DNA of 64,000 nucleotides from Macrostomum hystrix (GCA_950097015.1 CATNEN010000003.1:14631001-14695000); one strand, 5' to 3'. Shown: positions 24,430-36,215, numbered from the stretch's first letter. Notes: generated by a model not told the origin, from the letters alone. Numbers and translations: made by a program.

Positions 24430-24530
24430 AACAGCCAGTGGGGTACAGCCGCAGATAATATTTCGCTGGCTATTCCAAAGCCTGTGAACAACTTTTAGTC
24501 GATGGACTGGGGACTCAAGAACTATCCGTC
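24430..24530. mobile_element. Fragment of SINE family A
   Basis: Contains GGTACAGCCGCAGATAA and AGTCGATGGACTGGGGA, matching the 3.4-kb family A element. Confidence 0.4.
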
Positions 24531-24534
24531 AGGT

Positions 24535-24650
24535 ATCTAAGAAATCGTTATCTAAAACTTCTTGGGGGCTGTCTCTTGTACCGAGGTTTCCGAGTTCGAA
24601 TCCAGGGCGAGGCTAAATTCAACCTTTTCAATACATATCGGGTAATGCAA
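24535..24650 (+). mobile_element. tRNA-derived SINE, family B
   Basis: ACCGAGGTTTCCGAGTTCGA (box B-like) followed by AGGGCGAGGCTAAATTCAAC and a TACATATCGGG tail, as in the copy 250 bp to the left. It is preceded by TAAGAAATCGTTATCTAA, which is also found before the copy at 28.2 kb. Confidence 0.6.
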
Positions 24651-24704
24651 TTTAATTAAAAAAGAGGTAACTTAACGACCAAATCGAAATCGTTTTCATT
24701 TAAA

Positions 24705-24790
24705 GTAAGCTGTGTACAGCTGTTCAGTCCGTGGACTGTGGATTCGACAAGAACCTCTCCGACAGAAATCTACATCCGACAGGAATCCTT
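24705..24790. mobile_element. Fragment of SINE family A
   Basis: GTGTACAGCTGTTCAGTCCG and TGGACTGTGGAT match the body of the elements at 3.4 and 48.3 kb. Confidence 0.45.
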
Positions 24791-26449
24791 ATAATATAAT
24801 CCAATAATATAATCCATTTCAGCATCTAGTTAATTGGTTAATAAATAGTTGAATTATAAGTTTACCATTTTGCTTGATAATCTTAAAATTTAGTACATCA
24901 AAAATGCATTTGCGTCACTATAAGTGACCTTTCAACAAAACTAATGCCTAAAACGCATTAGGGGGACATCTAAGCTTATGGGGCCAGATTTTGGTATAAA
25001 CAAATCGAAACACAGCGGATTCTAATATATATCATGCGGCAGATGGACAAGTGGTAAAGTGGGAGATCTAAAGACATGAACAATGGTACGCTAATATAAT
25101 TATATATTGTTTATCCGTCATTCATTCACTGAAGTCAGTTTGGCGACCCTAACTAGCTGACAATATTGAATTTCTTGATAAACCATTTACCTAATAATTT
25201 ACTGGTACAAGAATATATTAAGGCTTATATCTATCGCCAAACGGACACAAAAATCCTGCATAAACTGTTGGCTTTTAGTGATGGGATAAGAAAGGCTGGG
25301 CGAATAAACACAGATAATCATCTTCAATGTTGAGGTGGGCGGGTTCGATCCCTGGTAGAAAATATTTCAAGGGGCTGCATGGATTAAAACAAATCAAAGC
25401 CCATTGAACACGGGTTAGATGAATAGAGCCAAACATAGCCATTACCCCCTACTGGTCGGCCAAGTGCTGATAAAGCCAGGATAAACAACAACGCATCAAT
25501 AGACTTATACTAGATAGAAAAGGAAAGTAAAAAAATGGGACGCCTGAAACGCGCGCCTGTCTTATAACTGGTCACGATAACTGGTCACAACAATCTTTTC
25601 ATCTGTAATGATGATAATCAGCATCACGATTATAATATTCCTACAATAGGCTGCAGTTTTCTAATTAAAAGCAAACACACAGAGAAGTGTGTCTCCAGAC
25701 AGAACCGGGCAAGATGGTTCGTGATAGATAAGGGATGTCTGGTTTAACTTTCATTGGAGGTCCCAAAAATTCTTCAATAAGAGAAAAATAAACAGTTTTT
25801 TAATCATGTTTCTAGCGAATAATGCAAAGTAATATTGACATTGGTTATTTTTTTTGAAGAACACAGATTGCAAAAGACATTGATTTTAAAGATAAAAACA
25901 TTCTTTTATGCGGCGAATGACCAATATCGATGAGATTTCTAAGAAATTATAATTTCTATCATATGTTTCTAGGAAACACAGACACCAATCAACGCTAACT
26001 TAAAAAACCGGTTTCTAGGAAACATCCAACTGTCAAAACAATTTTCTCGGAAAACTAACTTAAAAATCGGTTTCTAGGAAACACCTGCTTGTTTTTCATT
26101 CAATCGGTTTCTAGAAATTACTTGAAACAGTCAAAGGTGACACAGATTAAACGCGAAGTAACACTGTTTTACTGAAAAAATAGATAAGACAAAGAAAAGA
26201 ACAAAGCCATAAATTTTCTTATTTCGATTTGTGAACAAACAAATTGATCAATCTGAGAATGATATCTGATTGATGCGTTTGTGAGCTAAAAACTGTGGCA
26301 AAATTGATAAAAGAGAACAAGAGCATATGATAGAGTGGTAGATATTTAACATTGAATAATTAATTCGAGTTTAACGCACAGAAATACTAGACGCCAGAAA
26401 AAAATGAGAATGAAGGAAACAGGGTGAAGGAGAGAAGTACGGTGGGAGA
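24791..26449. other. Intergenic region with decayed repeats
   Basis: A box B-like GGGTTCGATCCCTGG near 25,330 marks a possible further SINE remnant. At 25,940-26,120 the phrase GGTTTCTAGGAAACA recurs three times plus a decayed fourth at about 47-63 bp spacing. No gene seen. Confidence 0.45.
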
Positions 26450-26548
26450 TTAGAGAGAGAGGGAGAGAGGGAGAGGGAGGGAGATAGTGAGAGAGGGAGA
26501 GAGGGAGAGAGGGAGAGAGGGAGAGAGGGAGAGAGAGCGGGAGAGAGG
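26450..26548. repeat. GA-rich satellite, 8-bp unit (GGGAGAGA), left part
   Basis: Purine-only strand; the same unit resumes at 26,840 beyond the ribozyme-bearing SINE. Confidence 0.93.
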
Positions 26549-26599
26549 AGAGAGGACACTGCCCATTGAATTTCAAAAATCTAATGTTGGAATCGATTC

Positions 26600-26735
26600 C
26601 GATATGTATCGAAAAAATTGAAATCAGGATTCGAACCAAGGCAACTCCAGACGCGTTTCGCTCTTTCTGGAGCTCATCAGTAAAGTCTAGCCTAGCGCTT
26701 TAGCCATTAGGCTATTGGCGCTTGTTCAAATCCAG
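26600..26735 (-). mobile_element. tRNA-headed SINE containing a hammerhead ribozyme core
   Basis: On the minus strand: box A-like TAGCCTAATGG (26714-26704), then a hammerhead core, then box B GGTTCGAATCC (26637-26627). The A-to-B distance is about 70 nt, longer than in a tRNA, because the ribozyme lies between them. The arrangement recalls Schistosoma SMalpha elements, which combine a Pol III promoter with a hammerhead. Outer limits are unclear; the interval sits inside an otherwise continuous GA-rich array (26,450-27,555), which suggests insertion. Confidence 0.7.
26643..26687 (-). ncRNA. Candidate type I hammerhead ribozyme with minimal stem III
   Basis: Minus strand 5' to 3': stem I strand GACTTTA (26687-26681); core CTGATGA (26680-26674); stem II GCTC, loop CAGAAA, then GAGC (26673-26660); GAAA (26659-26656). 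Stem III is only two pairs (A-U, C-G) closed by a GC dinucleotide. The GTC cleavage triplet ends at 26650, and the stem I partner TGGAGTT is at 26649-26643. All invariant core bases are present. Stem I forms seven pairs, three of them G-U. Very short stem III is typical of metazoan retroelement hammerheads, which often act as dimers. Confidence 0.7.
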
Positions 26736-26839
26736 CTTTCAATCTCAAAAAATCGTAATCGATTCGGCAGCACCCCGCAACTCAATCCATACTCACTTAA
26801 GTCCGTGGTACTGACTCGTACGAGACGCCGGTGCTGGCA

Positions 26840-27560
26840 TGAGAGAGAGGGAGAGAGGGAGAGGGAGGGAGAGAGTGAGAGAGGGAGAGAGTGAGAGAGG
26901 GAGAGAGGGAGAGAGGGAGAGAGGGAGAGACGGAGAAAGGGAGAGACGGAGAGAGTGAGAGAGGGAGAGAGTGAGAGAGGGAGAGAGTGAGAGAGGGAGA
27001 GAGTGAGAGAGGGAGAGAGTGAGAGAGTGAGAGAGGGAGAGAGGGAGAGAGGGAGAGAGTGAGAGAGGGAGAGAGCGAGAGAGGGAGAGAGGGAGAGAGC
27101 GAGAGAGGGAGAGAGGGAGAGAGCGAGAGAGGGAGAGAGGGAGAGAGCGAGAGAGCGAGAGAGGGAGAGAGGGAGAGAGCGAGAGAGGGAGAGAGGGAGA
27201 GAGGGAGAGAGGGAGAGAGGGAGAGAGCGAGAGAGGGAGAGAGGGAGAGAGCGAGAGAGGGAGAGAGGGAGAGAGCGAGAGAGGGAGAGAGGGAGAGAGC
27301 GAGAGAGGGAGAGAGGGAGAGAGGGAGAGAGGGAGAGAGCGAGAGAGGGAGAGAGTGAGAGAGGGAGAAAGGGAGAGAGGGAGAGAGGGAGAGGGAGAGA
27401 GGGAGAGAGGGAGAAAGGGAGAGACGGAGAGAGGGAGAGGGAGGGAGGGAGTGAGAGAGGGAGAGAGGGAGAGAGGGAGAGAGGGAGGGAGGGAGAGAGT
27501 GAGAGTTGGAGAGAGTGAGAGAGGGAGAAAGGGAGAGTGGGAGAGAGGGAGAGGGAGAGT
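26840..27560. repeat. GA-rich satellite, 8-bp unit (GGGAGAGA), right part
   Basis: About 700 bp of almost pure purine on the plus strand with GAGAGC and GAGAGT variants. The open frames (for example 27059-27358) are artefacts. Confidence 0.95.
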
Positions 27561-28159
27561 AGAGACAGGTGTGGCTAAGAGCAGAAAGCTAAATAGAGGA
27601 GCATAACGACTAGAGAATCAGAGAATGAGCAGCGAGCAGTAGACACATAACCAGAGAGGTAGATAGAGAGGAAAGGGAGACATGTGGATAGAGAAGGCTG
27701 GATTTAGATGGAGCGATGGACGAAAAGGCTATGCAGGCAACAGTTCCCTTTTTGAGCTGCAATCAATCGACAGATTGATAATTCCTCAAACTGTGGGATC
27801 ACGGCTCTAAAAAAAGCCTTTAGACAAGGCTTTGGCAGCGGCGGCGGGGACCCCCAGAATTTAGATTTGAGGCCGATGCTATCTCAATATATTCAGCTTC
27901 TATAAGCAGGTTGGTTGATTAATTTATGACAGAATTATATCATCAATCAGAATGTTTGGCGATATGACTAGACCAGGCAGCTATGCGGATATCAGGGCTA
28001 GGGGATGGGGCGGCATTTGCCGGGTGTTATAGTCAGACTTGTCAGATCTGGCCCATGCTAAACTCTCCAGAAATACAGAATCCTTCTTCCCCCCTTCCCA
28101 AAATAAATAAATTCCCCCGCTTTTGTTATTTTGAGGAAAAAAAGTAGCTTCAAATTCTC
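27561..28159. other. Intergenic region, no gene seen
   Basis: Unique sequence with no recognisable feature. Confidence 0.5.
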
Positions 28160-28295
28160 CAATTTCTAAGAAATCGTTATCTAATACTGCTTGGGGAGAC
28201 GAGTGGCAGTCTCTCGCACCGAGGTTCCCGAGCTCGAATCCGGGGCTCTGGGGCGAGGCTAGATTAAACTATTTCTATACATATCGGCTCATGAA
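28160..28295 (+). mobile_element. tRNA-derived SINE, family B
   Basis: TCTAAGAAATCGTTATCTAA, then GAGTGGCAGTCTCTCGCACC, a box B-like GAGCTCGAATCC, then GGGGCGAGGCTAGATT and TACATATCGGCTCATG. It is the most complete forward copy of the family seen here. Confidence 0.65.
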
Positions 28296-29425
28296 AAAAA
28301 TGACATCAGAGAAACTTATCTGGAATACGCTCGTTGTATTCATTAAATGAAATTTAAGCTCGTATGTTGCTTAAAAAATTATATATCTGCATGCGTATTT
28401 CTAGGAATCGATGTCACCTAGTTACAACTATTTCTACACATATAGGCTAACTAATAAAATAAGCGAAACTTCTATAAAAAACAAAAAATCTTTGCACATT
28501 GAGGAACCTAATCCTATTCTAAAGGACGAGCAAAATTATTTTCCTTTCTATAGGAATCGACCCGCATTTCGATTTTATGCTCGGCTTACCAACGATATTA
28601 AACAAAAAAGCTAAGATCGCTTCAACGAATGGGAGTGAAAAATATCCTAAAGTTTCCATTTTCTGTTCACATCGGCTAAACCGATAAAATATCGATAAAA
28701 GAGCGAAAGAAAATATTTGTTTGCGAAAGCAAAGTGTCCTCAATTTCTATAAATTTACATACTTTACTTTAGTTAAAACTCTTTCTGAACTTTTGGGTTA
28801 ATCAACAAAACTCAGCAAGAAAGTCGAAGGAAAAAAAGACAACTTCTTTCTACTTTTTTATCTTCTCTCGGGAGAACATAAATTAGATCAGACAGGCCAT
28901 CTTGAGATGCAGCCCTTACGCCTTTGGTACTCTTTTGTCAATCAATCAATCAAATTATCGGAGATATAGACGCAGATTCGAACTTACGTCGAAAAGAAGA
29001 AGACTAAATTTTTCAAGCACTCTTCAGCACGCCTGGAAAGTTCTGTTCCTAATTTAGTTCCGTGTCCTGGATCGCTGTTATGGCGTTGATAACTAACTAG
29101 ATTACTTACTGAGCCTAGCGTGTCTTCAAACGAACCTATCTGTTGCATCTAATTCAACACGGCTCATGAAAGTCTGCTTCTCGAGCATGCTCTCTCAATC
29201 GTAGAGTTTCGAAATTGTTCGTAAGAAAATTTGATTAGTCAACTCTTGCTAGCAATCCATAGTTGAATTAAAAGGCGGACAAGCTGAGAGGTAAGTTGAA
29301 ACGCATCTGTTTCTTGCTCAAGAAAATATACTCGTTAGACAAATAGAAAAAGAAATTTTAACTCAAAAATATTTATTTCCACACAAGTGTTGGGGGTTTT
29401 GATATTCGAAAAGGTTGGGAGATAA
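28296..29425. other. Intergenic region, no gene seen
   Basis: Scattered remnants of the family B tail (ACACATATAGGCTAACTA near 28.43 kb, CACATCGGCTAAACC near 28.67 kb); otherwise AT-rich unique sequence. Confidence 0.45.
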
Positions 29426-29439
29426 GCGTGGGAGAGAGA

Positions 29440-30430
29440 GGGGAAGTGGACACAGGGGAAGTGGACACAGGGGAAGTGGACAGAGGGGAAGTGGACAGAG
29501 GGGAAGTGGACAGAGGGGAAGTGGACAGAGGGGAAGTGGACAGAGGGGAAGTGGACAGAGGGGAAGTGGACAGAGGGGAAGTGGACAGAGGGGAAGTGGA
29601 CAGAGGGGAAGTGGACAGAGGGGAAGTGGACAGAGGGGAAGTGGACAGAGGGGGAGTGGACAGAGGGGAAGTGGATAGAGGGGAAGTGGACAGAGGGGAA
29701 GTGGATAGAGGGGAAGTGGATAGAGGGGAAGTGGACAGAGGGGAAGTGGATAGAGGGGAAGTGGAAATAGGAGAAGTGGACCGAGGGGAAGTGGACAGAG
29801 GGGAAGTGGACAGAGGGGAAGTGGACAGAGGGGGAGTGGACAGAGGGGAAGTGGATAGAGGGGAAGTGGATAGAGGGGAGGTGGATAGAGGGGAAGTGGA
29901 CAGAGGGGAAGTGGATAGAGGGGAAGTGGAAATAGGAGAAGTGGACCGAGGGGAAGTGGACAGAGGGGAAGTGGACAGAGGGGAAGTGGACAGAGGGGAA
30001 GTGGATAGAGGGGAAGTGGACAGAGGGGAAGTGGATAGAGGGGAAGTGGATGGAGGGGAAGTGGACAGAGGGGAAGTGGACAGAGGGGGAGTGGACAGAG
30101 GGGAAGTGGATAGAGGGGAAGTGGATAGAGGGGAGGTGGATAGAGGGGAAGTGGACAGAGGGGAAGTGGATAGAGGGGAAGTGGAAATAGGAGAAGTGGA
30201 CCGAGGGGAAGTGGACAGAGGGGAAGTGGACAGAGGGGAAGTGGACAGAGGGGAAGTGGATAGAGGGGAAGTGGACAGAGGGGAAGTGGATAGAGGGGAA
30301 GTGGATGGAGGGGAAGTGGACAGAGGGGAAGTGGATAGAGGGGAAGTGGATAGAGGGGAAGTGGACAGAGGGGAAGTGGACAGAGGGGAAGTGGACAGAG
30401 GGGAAGTGGAAATAGGAGAAGTGGAGAGAA
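29440..30430. repeat. Minisatellite, 15-bp unit (GTGGACAGAGGGGAA)
   Basis: About 66 units, G/A-rich on the plus strand. The variant GTGGAAATAGGAGAA recurs at 29,761, 29,926, 30,181 and 30,406, and GTGGATGGAG at 30,046 and 30,301 (255 bp apart), showing duplicated blocks. Since 15 is a multiple of three, frames of 347 codons (plus) and 453 codons (minus) stay open; I treat them as artefacts. Confidence 0.96.
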
Positions 30431-30944
30431 GGGAAGGTGGGAGAGAAGGGAAGTGGGAGAGCGGGACATAAGAGACAGAGGCAGGTTGAGTTGAGATGTT
30501 TGAAAAAGCGAAAAAAACTATGAAAGAGGTAAGAAAAGTGGGCCGAATCGTACGGCGGGATATTTACTAGCGCGAAAACGGGAGGATCAGAGCAGAGGGA
30601 AACGGAAGCAGCCAAGTCATTGATTCGCATTGGGGATAAGATAGGAGGGCTGTTGGGAGGCAGAAATTCGACGGGACGAGAAAGGATGGGCAGCAAGTCA
30701 GATCTCGATAAGCCTCGGCTTTCCTAGAATCGTGACTCAACTCAAACTGCCACTAAACAGTAGAAACGGCTTAGCTGCCTTTACTCTTAGCTGTCTCAAT
30801 GACAGGGCTCACGTGACTTGTCTGTGAGTAAGCCCTTCGCTAGATGCGATTCAGTCAGTGAGAAGTGCTTGTGTCGAAATGCAAGTTTAATTAGTTCAAT
30901 TCACTAACTAAGGAAGCGATATAAGGCGTAGATGTGGTCAGGGA
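30431..30944. other. Spacer, no gene seen
   Basis: Unique sequence between two arrays with no recognised gene. Confidence 0.5.
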
Positions 30945-31665
30945 GAACTGAGACAGGGGAGAGATGAGACAGGGGAGATATGAGACAGGGGAGAGATGAG
31001 ACAGGGGAGAGATGAGACAGGGGAGAGATGAGACAGGGGAGAGATGAGACAAGGTAGAGATGAGACAGGGGAGAGATGAGACAGGGGAGAGATGAGACAG
31101 GGGAGAGATGAGACAGGGGAGAGATGAGACAGGGGAGAGATGAGACAGGGGAGAGATTAGACAGGGGAGAGATGAGACAGGGGAGAGATGAGACAGGGGA
31201 GAGATGAGACAGGGGAGAGATGAGACAAGGTAGAGATGAGACAGGGGAGAGATGAGACAGGGGAGAGATGAGACAGGGGAGAGATGAGACAGGGGAGAGA
31301 TGAGACAGGGGAGAGATGAGACAGGGGAGAGATGAGACAGGGGAGAGATTAGACAGGGGAGAGATGAGACAGGGGAGAGATGAGACAGGGGAGAGATGAG
31401 ACACGGGAGAGATGAGACACGGGAGAGATGAGACAGAGGAGAGATGAGACAATAGAGAGATAAGACAGTATTAGAGAAATATGACAGAGGAGAGATGGGA
31501 CAGAGGAGAGATGGGACAGGGGAGAGATGAGACAGGGAAGAGATAAGACAGGGGAGATGAGACAGGGGAGAGATTAGAGGTGGGAGAGATGAGAGAGAGA
31601 GGAGAGATGAGACAGGGGAGAGATGAGATTAGACACGGCAGGGATCAGATGAGACAGTGGGGAAA
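30945..31665. repeat. 16-bp satellite, locus 6 (reverse orientation)
   Basis: GGAGAGATGAGACAGG in about 44 copies, homogeneous up to 31,440 and degenerate after it. Reverse complement of the loci at 8, 18 and 21-23 kb. A duplicated block is visible: the AAGGTAGAGATGAGAC variant occurs at about 31,050 and again at 31,226. Confidence 0.95.
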
Positions 31666-32559
31666 TGAGACGGGTAAAGTTAAATCTCGGTTGGTACATG
31701 TCGGTGTGGAGGGCTGGAGTGCCGGATTGAGTAGCTTTGGGGCGCGGCATCCTGCCCGCAGGGATAGGAGACAGCTGAGTATTTCCCGAAGATCCAGACC
31801 GAATTAATAGATCATCACAAATAGACAAAGTGTGAGTCAATGTTTGTTTTTAGAAGACTGTCTGCTGTCATCGCTGCTTCTGCCGCTGCTGCTGCTGTTG
31901 CTCAATCCTCATCTTGATTGATCTGAACTAAACGCCCATTCTATTATCCTACACTTATCTATATCTACTTTCTTCGCAAGGCTAATAAGATGGTGGTCAG
32001 GGTGAGTCAAGTATCCCAAAATCGTCCTCTATCTTATCCCCAGCTCAAGCTATATCCTTAACTGTCGTCTCTATTTACTTGAGTAGCTCGGTAGTTCAAA
32101 TTGAGACTACATACGAGGAAGTGACTCACATGTCGGCTGTGTAAAGTCGATATAGATAAGTACGATAATATATATATATATATATCGGTATAAATTTCCA
32201 AGAATACATAAGTACTCGCTGTTAAATATAGTTGTCGGAGTACAAAAAATACTTCCTATCTTTAATTAAGTTTCACACGTGTAAAGTTCATTTGCACCAA
32301 AATGAAATTCGTCAGACAGACAGTAAGTTTCAACGACAACAGCCCGATTATTATCTGTTACTGCAATTGATTAAAAAATTATCACAAAGCGGGTCTTTTT
32401 CTCATACTTGGCAAGAAAAATATTGACGTGACATTGACAGCTGCAAGGAAGATATCACACCAGACCTTAACCCATGGCTGAAATTGTTTTTTAGGGAGTA
32501 ACAAAGTAAATTATATTTAGAATATAAACTTCATATTGACTGAATCCACTTGAAAATAG
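31666..32559. other. Intergenic region, no gene seen
   Basis: Includes a (TA)n run near 32,170-32,186. A minus-strand open frame (31574-31840) partly covers unique sequence but has no recognisable domain. Confidence 0.5.
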
Positions 32560-33840
32560 AAGCTGAGGTGCTGAAGGATTTGAAGCTGAGGCACTGAAGG
32601 ATTTGAAGCTGAGGCACTGAAGTATTTGAAGCTGAGTAACTGAAGGATTTGAAGCTGAGTAACTGAAGGATTTGAAACTGAGGCACTGAAGGATTTGAAG
32701 CTGAGTAACTGAAGGATTTGAAGCTGAGGAACTGAAGGATTTGAAGCTAAGTAACTGAAGGATTTGAAACTGAGGCACTGAAGGATTTGAAGCTGAGGAA
32801 CTGAAGGATTTGAAGCTGAGGCACTGAAGGATTTAAAACTGAGGCACTGAAGGATTTGAAGCTGAGTAACTGAAGGATCTGAAGCTGAGGAACTGAAGGA
32901 TTTGAAGCTGAGGCACTGAAGGATTTGAAGCTGAGTAACTGAAGGATTTGAAGCTGAGTAACTGAAGGATTTGAAGCTGAGTAACTGAGGATTTGAAACT
33001 GAGGCACTGAAGGATTTGAAGCTGAGGAACTGAAGGATTTGAAGCTGAGGAACTGAAGGATTTGAAGCTGAGGCACTGAAGGATTTGAAGCTGAGGCACT
33101 GAAGGATTTGAAGCTGAGGCACTGAAGGATTTGAAGCTGTGTAACTGAAGGATTTGAAGCTGAGGCACTGAAGGATTTGAAGCTGAGGTGCTGAAGGATT
33201 TGAAGCTGAGTAACTGAAGGATTTAAAACTGAGGCACTGAAGTATTTGAAGCTGAGGAACTGAAGGATTTGAAGCTATGGCACTGAAGGATTTGAAGCTG
33301 AGTAACTGAAGGATTTGAAGCTGAGGCACTGAAGGATTTGAAGCTGAGGGACTGAAGGATTTGAAGCTGAGGAACTGAAGGATTTGAAGCTGAGGCACTG
33401 AAGGATTTGAAGCTGAGGCACTGAAGGATTTGAAGCTGAGGCACTGAAGGATTTGAAGCTGAGTAACTGAAGGATTTGAAGCTGAGGCACTGAAGGATTT
33501 GAAGCTGAGGTGCTGAAGGATTTGAAGCTGAGTAACTGAAGGATTTAAAACTGAGGCACTGAAGTATTTGAAGCTGAGGAACTGAAGGATTTGAAGCTAT
33601 GGCACTGAAGGATTTGAAGCTGAGTAACTGAAGGATTTGAAGCTGAGTAACTGAAGGATTTGAAGCTGAGGGACTGAAGGATTTGAAGCTGAGGAACTGA
33701 AGGATTTGAAGCTGAGGCACTGAAGGATTTGAAGCTGAGGCACTGAAGGATTTGAAGCTGAGGCACTGAAGGATTTGAAGCTGAGGCACTGAAGGATTTG
33801 AAGCTGAGTAACTGAAGGATTTGAAGCTATGGCACTGAAT
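32560..33840. repeat. Minisatellite, 23-bp unit (GAAGGATTTGAAGCTGAGGC + 3 nt)
   Basis: About 55 units with GAGTAACT, GAGGCACT and GAGGAACT variants. A block containing the rare GCTATGGCACTG variant recurs at about 33,275 and 33,598, so part of the array was duplicated. Confidence 0.96.
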
Positions 33841-34489
33841 AGTTAGACGCAGCTAGTGTGAGTTCATCAAGAGGAAAAATAATGTTATGAAGCGAGACGC
33901 TGCCTACCGACCTGCGCGCTAACAAAGCATGCCGCGGCTTCTTTGTAAGATTGAGAACTGAGGAAAAAATGGGATAAAAGTAGCGGAATCTGTTGCAGCA
34001 GCCGCAGCATTGTGACACAATTAGATTTTTGTTGCAAAGCAGACAAACAGGAAACACACACACGCAGACAAGCAGACATTAGGGAAATACAATGAAAGCA
34101 CAATGTTTAGGCAGACAATTTTAATAATTTTACCTTCCCTACTCACTGAGCTATAACGAAAAAAAGAAGAACGGATCTGATGAAGACTGACAAAGAGGTC
34201 TGAGTATAAAAGGACTTGAAATCTATTGAAATTTCTACTCCTAATTCTGCTTTTTTCTAATATAAAATATTCCGACTCTACCTGTCCGTCTGTCTGTCTC
34301 ACAAATATAAAGCAGTCTCACACCAACCCCAGTGACTCATTCAATTCTTCGCGACGGAGTAAATTACAAATTATAAAAAATGCTTAATATACCTTAGGTA
34401 GATTAACTTGAATTTGAAACTAGTACTTTCAGTGACTCTAAAAATTCCGATTCAAAGCATAACTTCTGCAATTTCTGCATCCCTCATCT
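33841..34489. other. Intergenic region, no gene seen
   Basis: Unique sequence; the overlapping small minus-strand frames are not recognisable. Confidence 0.5.
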
Positions 34490-36215
34490 CTGCAATCACT
34501 CTCCCTCATCTCTCCAATCACTCTCCCTCATCTCTCCGATCACTCTCCCTCATCTCTCCAATCACTCTCCCTCATCTCTCCAATCACTCTCCCTCATCTC
34601 TCCAATCACTCTCCCTCATCTCTCCAATCACTCTCCCTCATCTCTCCAATCACTCTCCGTCATCTCTCCAATCACTCTCCCTCATCTCTCCAATCACTCT
34701 CCCTCATCTCTCCAATCACTCTCCCTCATCTCTCCAATCACTCTCCCTCATCTCTCCAATCACTCTCCCTCATCTCTCCAATCATTCTCCCTCATCTCTC
34801 CGATCATTCCCCCTCATCTCTCCAATCACTCTCCCTCATCTCTCCAATCATTCTCCCTCATCTCTCCGATCATTCCCCCTCATCTCTCCGATCACTCTCC
34901 CTCATCTCTCCAATCACTCTCCGTCATCTCTCCGATCATTCCCCCTCATCTTTCCAATCACTCTCCCTCATCTCTCCGATCACTCTCCCTCATCTCTCCA
35001 ATCACTCTCCCTCATCTCTCCAATCACTCTCCCTCATCTCTCCAATCACTCTCCCTCATCTCTCCAATCACTCTCCCTCATCTCTCCAATCACTCTCCCT
35101 CATCTCTCCAATCACTCTCCCTCATCTCTCCAATCACTCTCCCTCATCTCTCCAATCACTCTCCCTCATCTCTCCAATCACTCTCCCTCATCTCTCCAAT
35201 CACTCTCCCTCATCTCTCCAATCACTCTCCCTCATCTCTCCGATCATTCCCCCTCATCTCTCCGATCACTCTCCCTCATCTCTCCAATCACTCTCCCTCA
35301 TCTCTCCAATCATTCTCCCTCATCTCTCCGATCATTCCCCCTTATCTCTCCGATCACTCTCCCTCATCTCTCCAATCACTCTCCGTCATCTCTCCGATCA
35401 TTCCCCCTCATCTTTCCAATCACTCTCCCTCATCTCTCCGATCATTCCCCCTCATCTCTCCGATCACTCTCCCTCATCTCTCCAATCACTCTCCCTCATC
35501 TCTCCAATCATTCTCCCTCATCTCTCCGATCATTCCCCCTTATCTCTCCGATCACTCTCCCTCATCTCTCCAATCACTCTCCGTCATCTCTCCGATCATT
35601 CCCCCTCATCTTTCCAATCACTCTCCCTCATCTCTCCAATCACTCTCCCTCATCTCTCCGATCATTCCCCCTCATCTCTCCGATCACTCTCCCTCATCTC
35701 TCCAATCACTCTCCCTCATCTCTCCAATCACTCTCCCTCATCTCTCCAATCACTCTCCCTCATCTCTCCAATCACTCTCCCTCATCTCTCCAATCACTCT
35801 CCCTCATCTCTCCAATCACTCTCCGTCATCTCTCCGATCATTCCCCCTCATCTTTCCAATCACTCTCCCTCATCTCTCCGATCATTCCCCCTCATCTCTC
35901 CGATCACTCTCCCTCATCTCTCCAATCACTCTCCCTCATCTCTCCAATCACTCTCCCTCATCTATCCAATCACTCTCCCTCATCTCTCCAATCACTCTCC
36001 CTCATCTCTCCAATCACTCTCCGTCATCTCTCCAATCACTCTCCCTCATCTCTCCGATCATTCCCCCTCATCTCTCCAATCACTCTCCCTCATCTCTCCA
36101 ATCACTCTCCGTCATCTCTCCGATCATTCCCCCTCATCTCTCCGATCATTCCCCCTCATCTCTCCGATCACTCTCCCTCATCTCTCTCCAATCACTCTCC
36201 CTCATTTTCTCCCTA
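34490..36215. repeat. Minisatellite, 20-bp unit (TCTCCAATCACTCTCCCTCA)
   Basis: About 86 units, mainly two forms (CCAATCACT and CCGATCATTCC). A composite block with CCCCTTATCTCTCCGATC recurs at about 35,338 and 35,537. The 602-codon open frame is an artefact. Confidence 0.96.

Noticed and set aside
25468-25560. A second hammerhead (CTGATAA ... GAAACGCGCGCC)
   Set aside because: The core has CTGATAA rather than CTGATGA, the two halves are about 80 nt apart, and no stem II connects them.
26627-26714. A tRNA gene on the minus strand
   Set aside because: Box A and B are present, but no cloverleaf forms; the space between them is a hammerhead core, so it is a SINE head.
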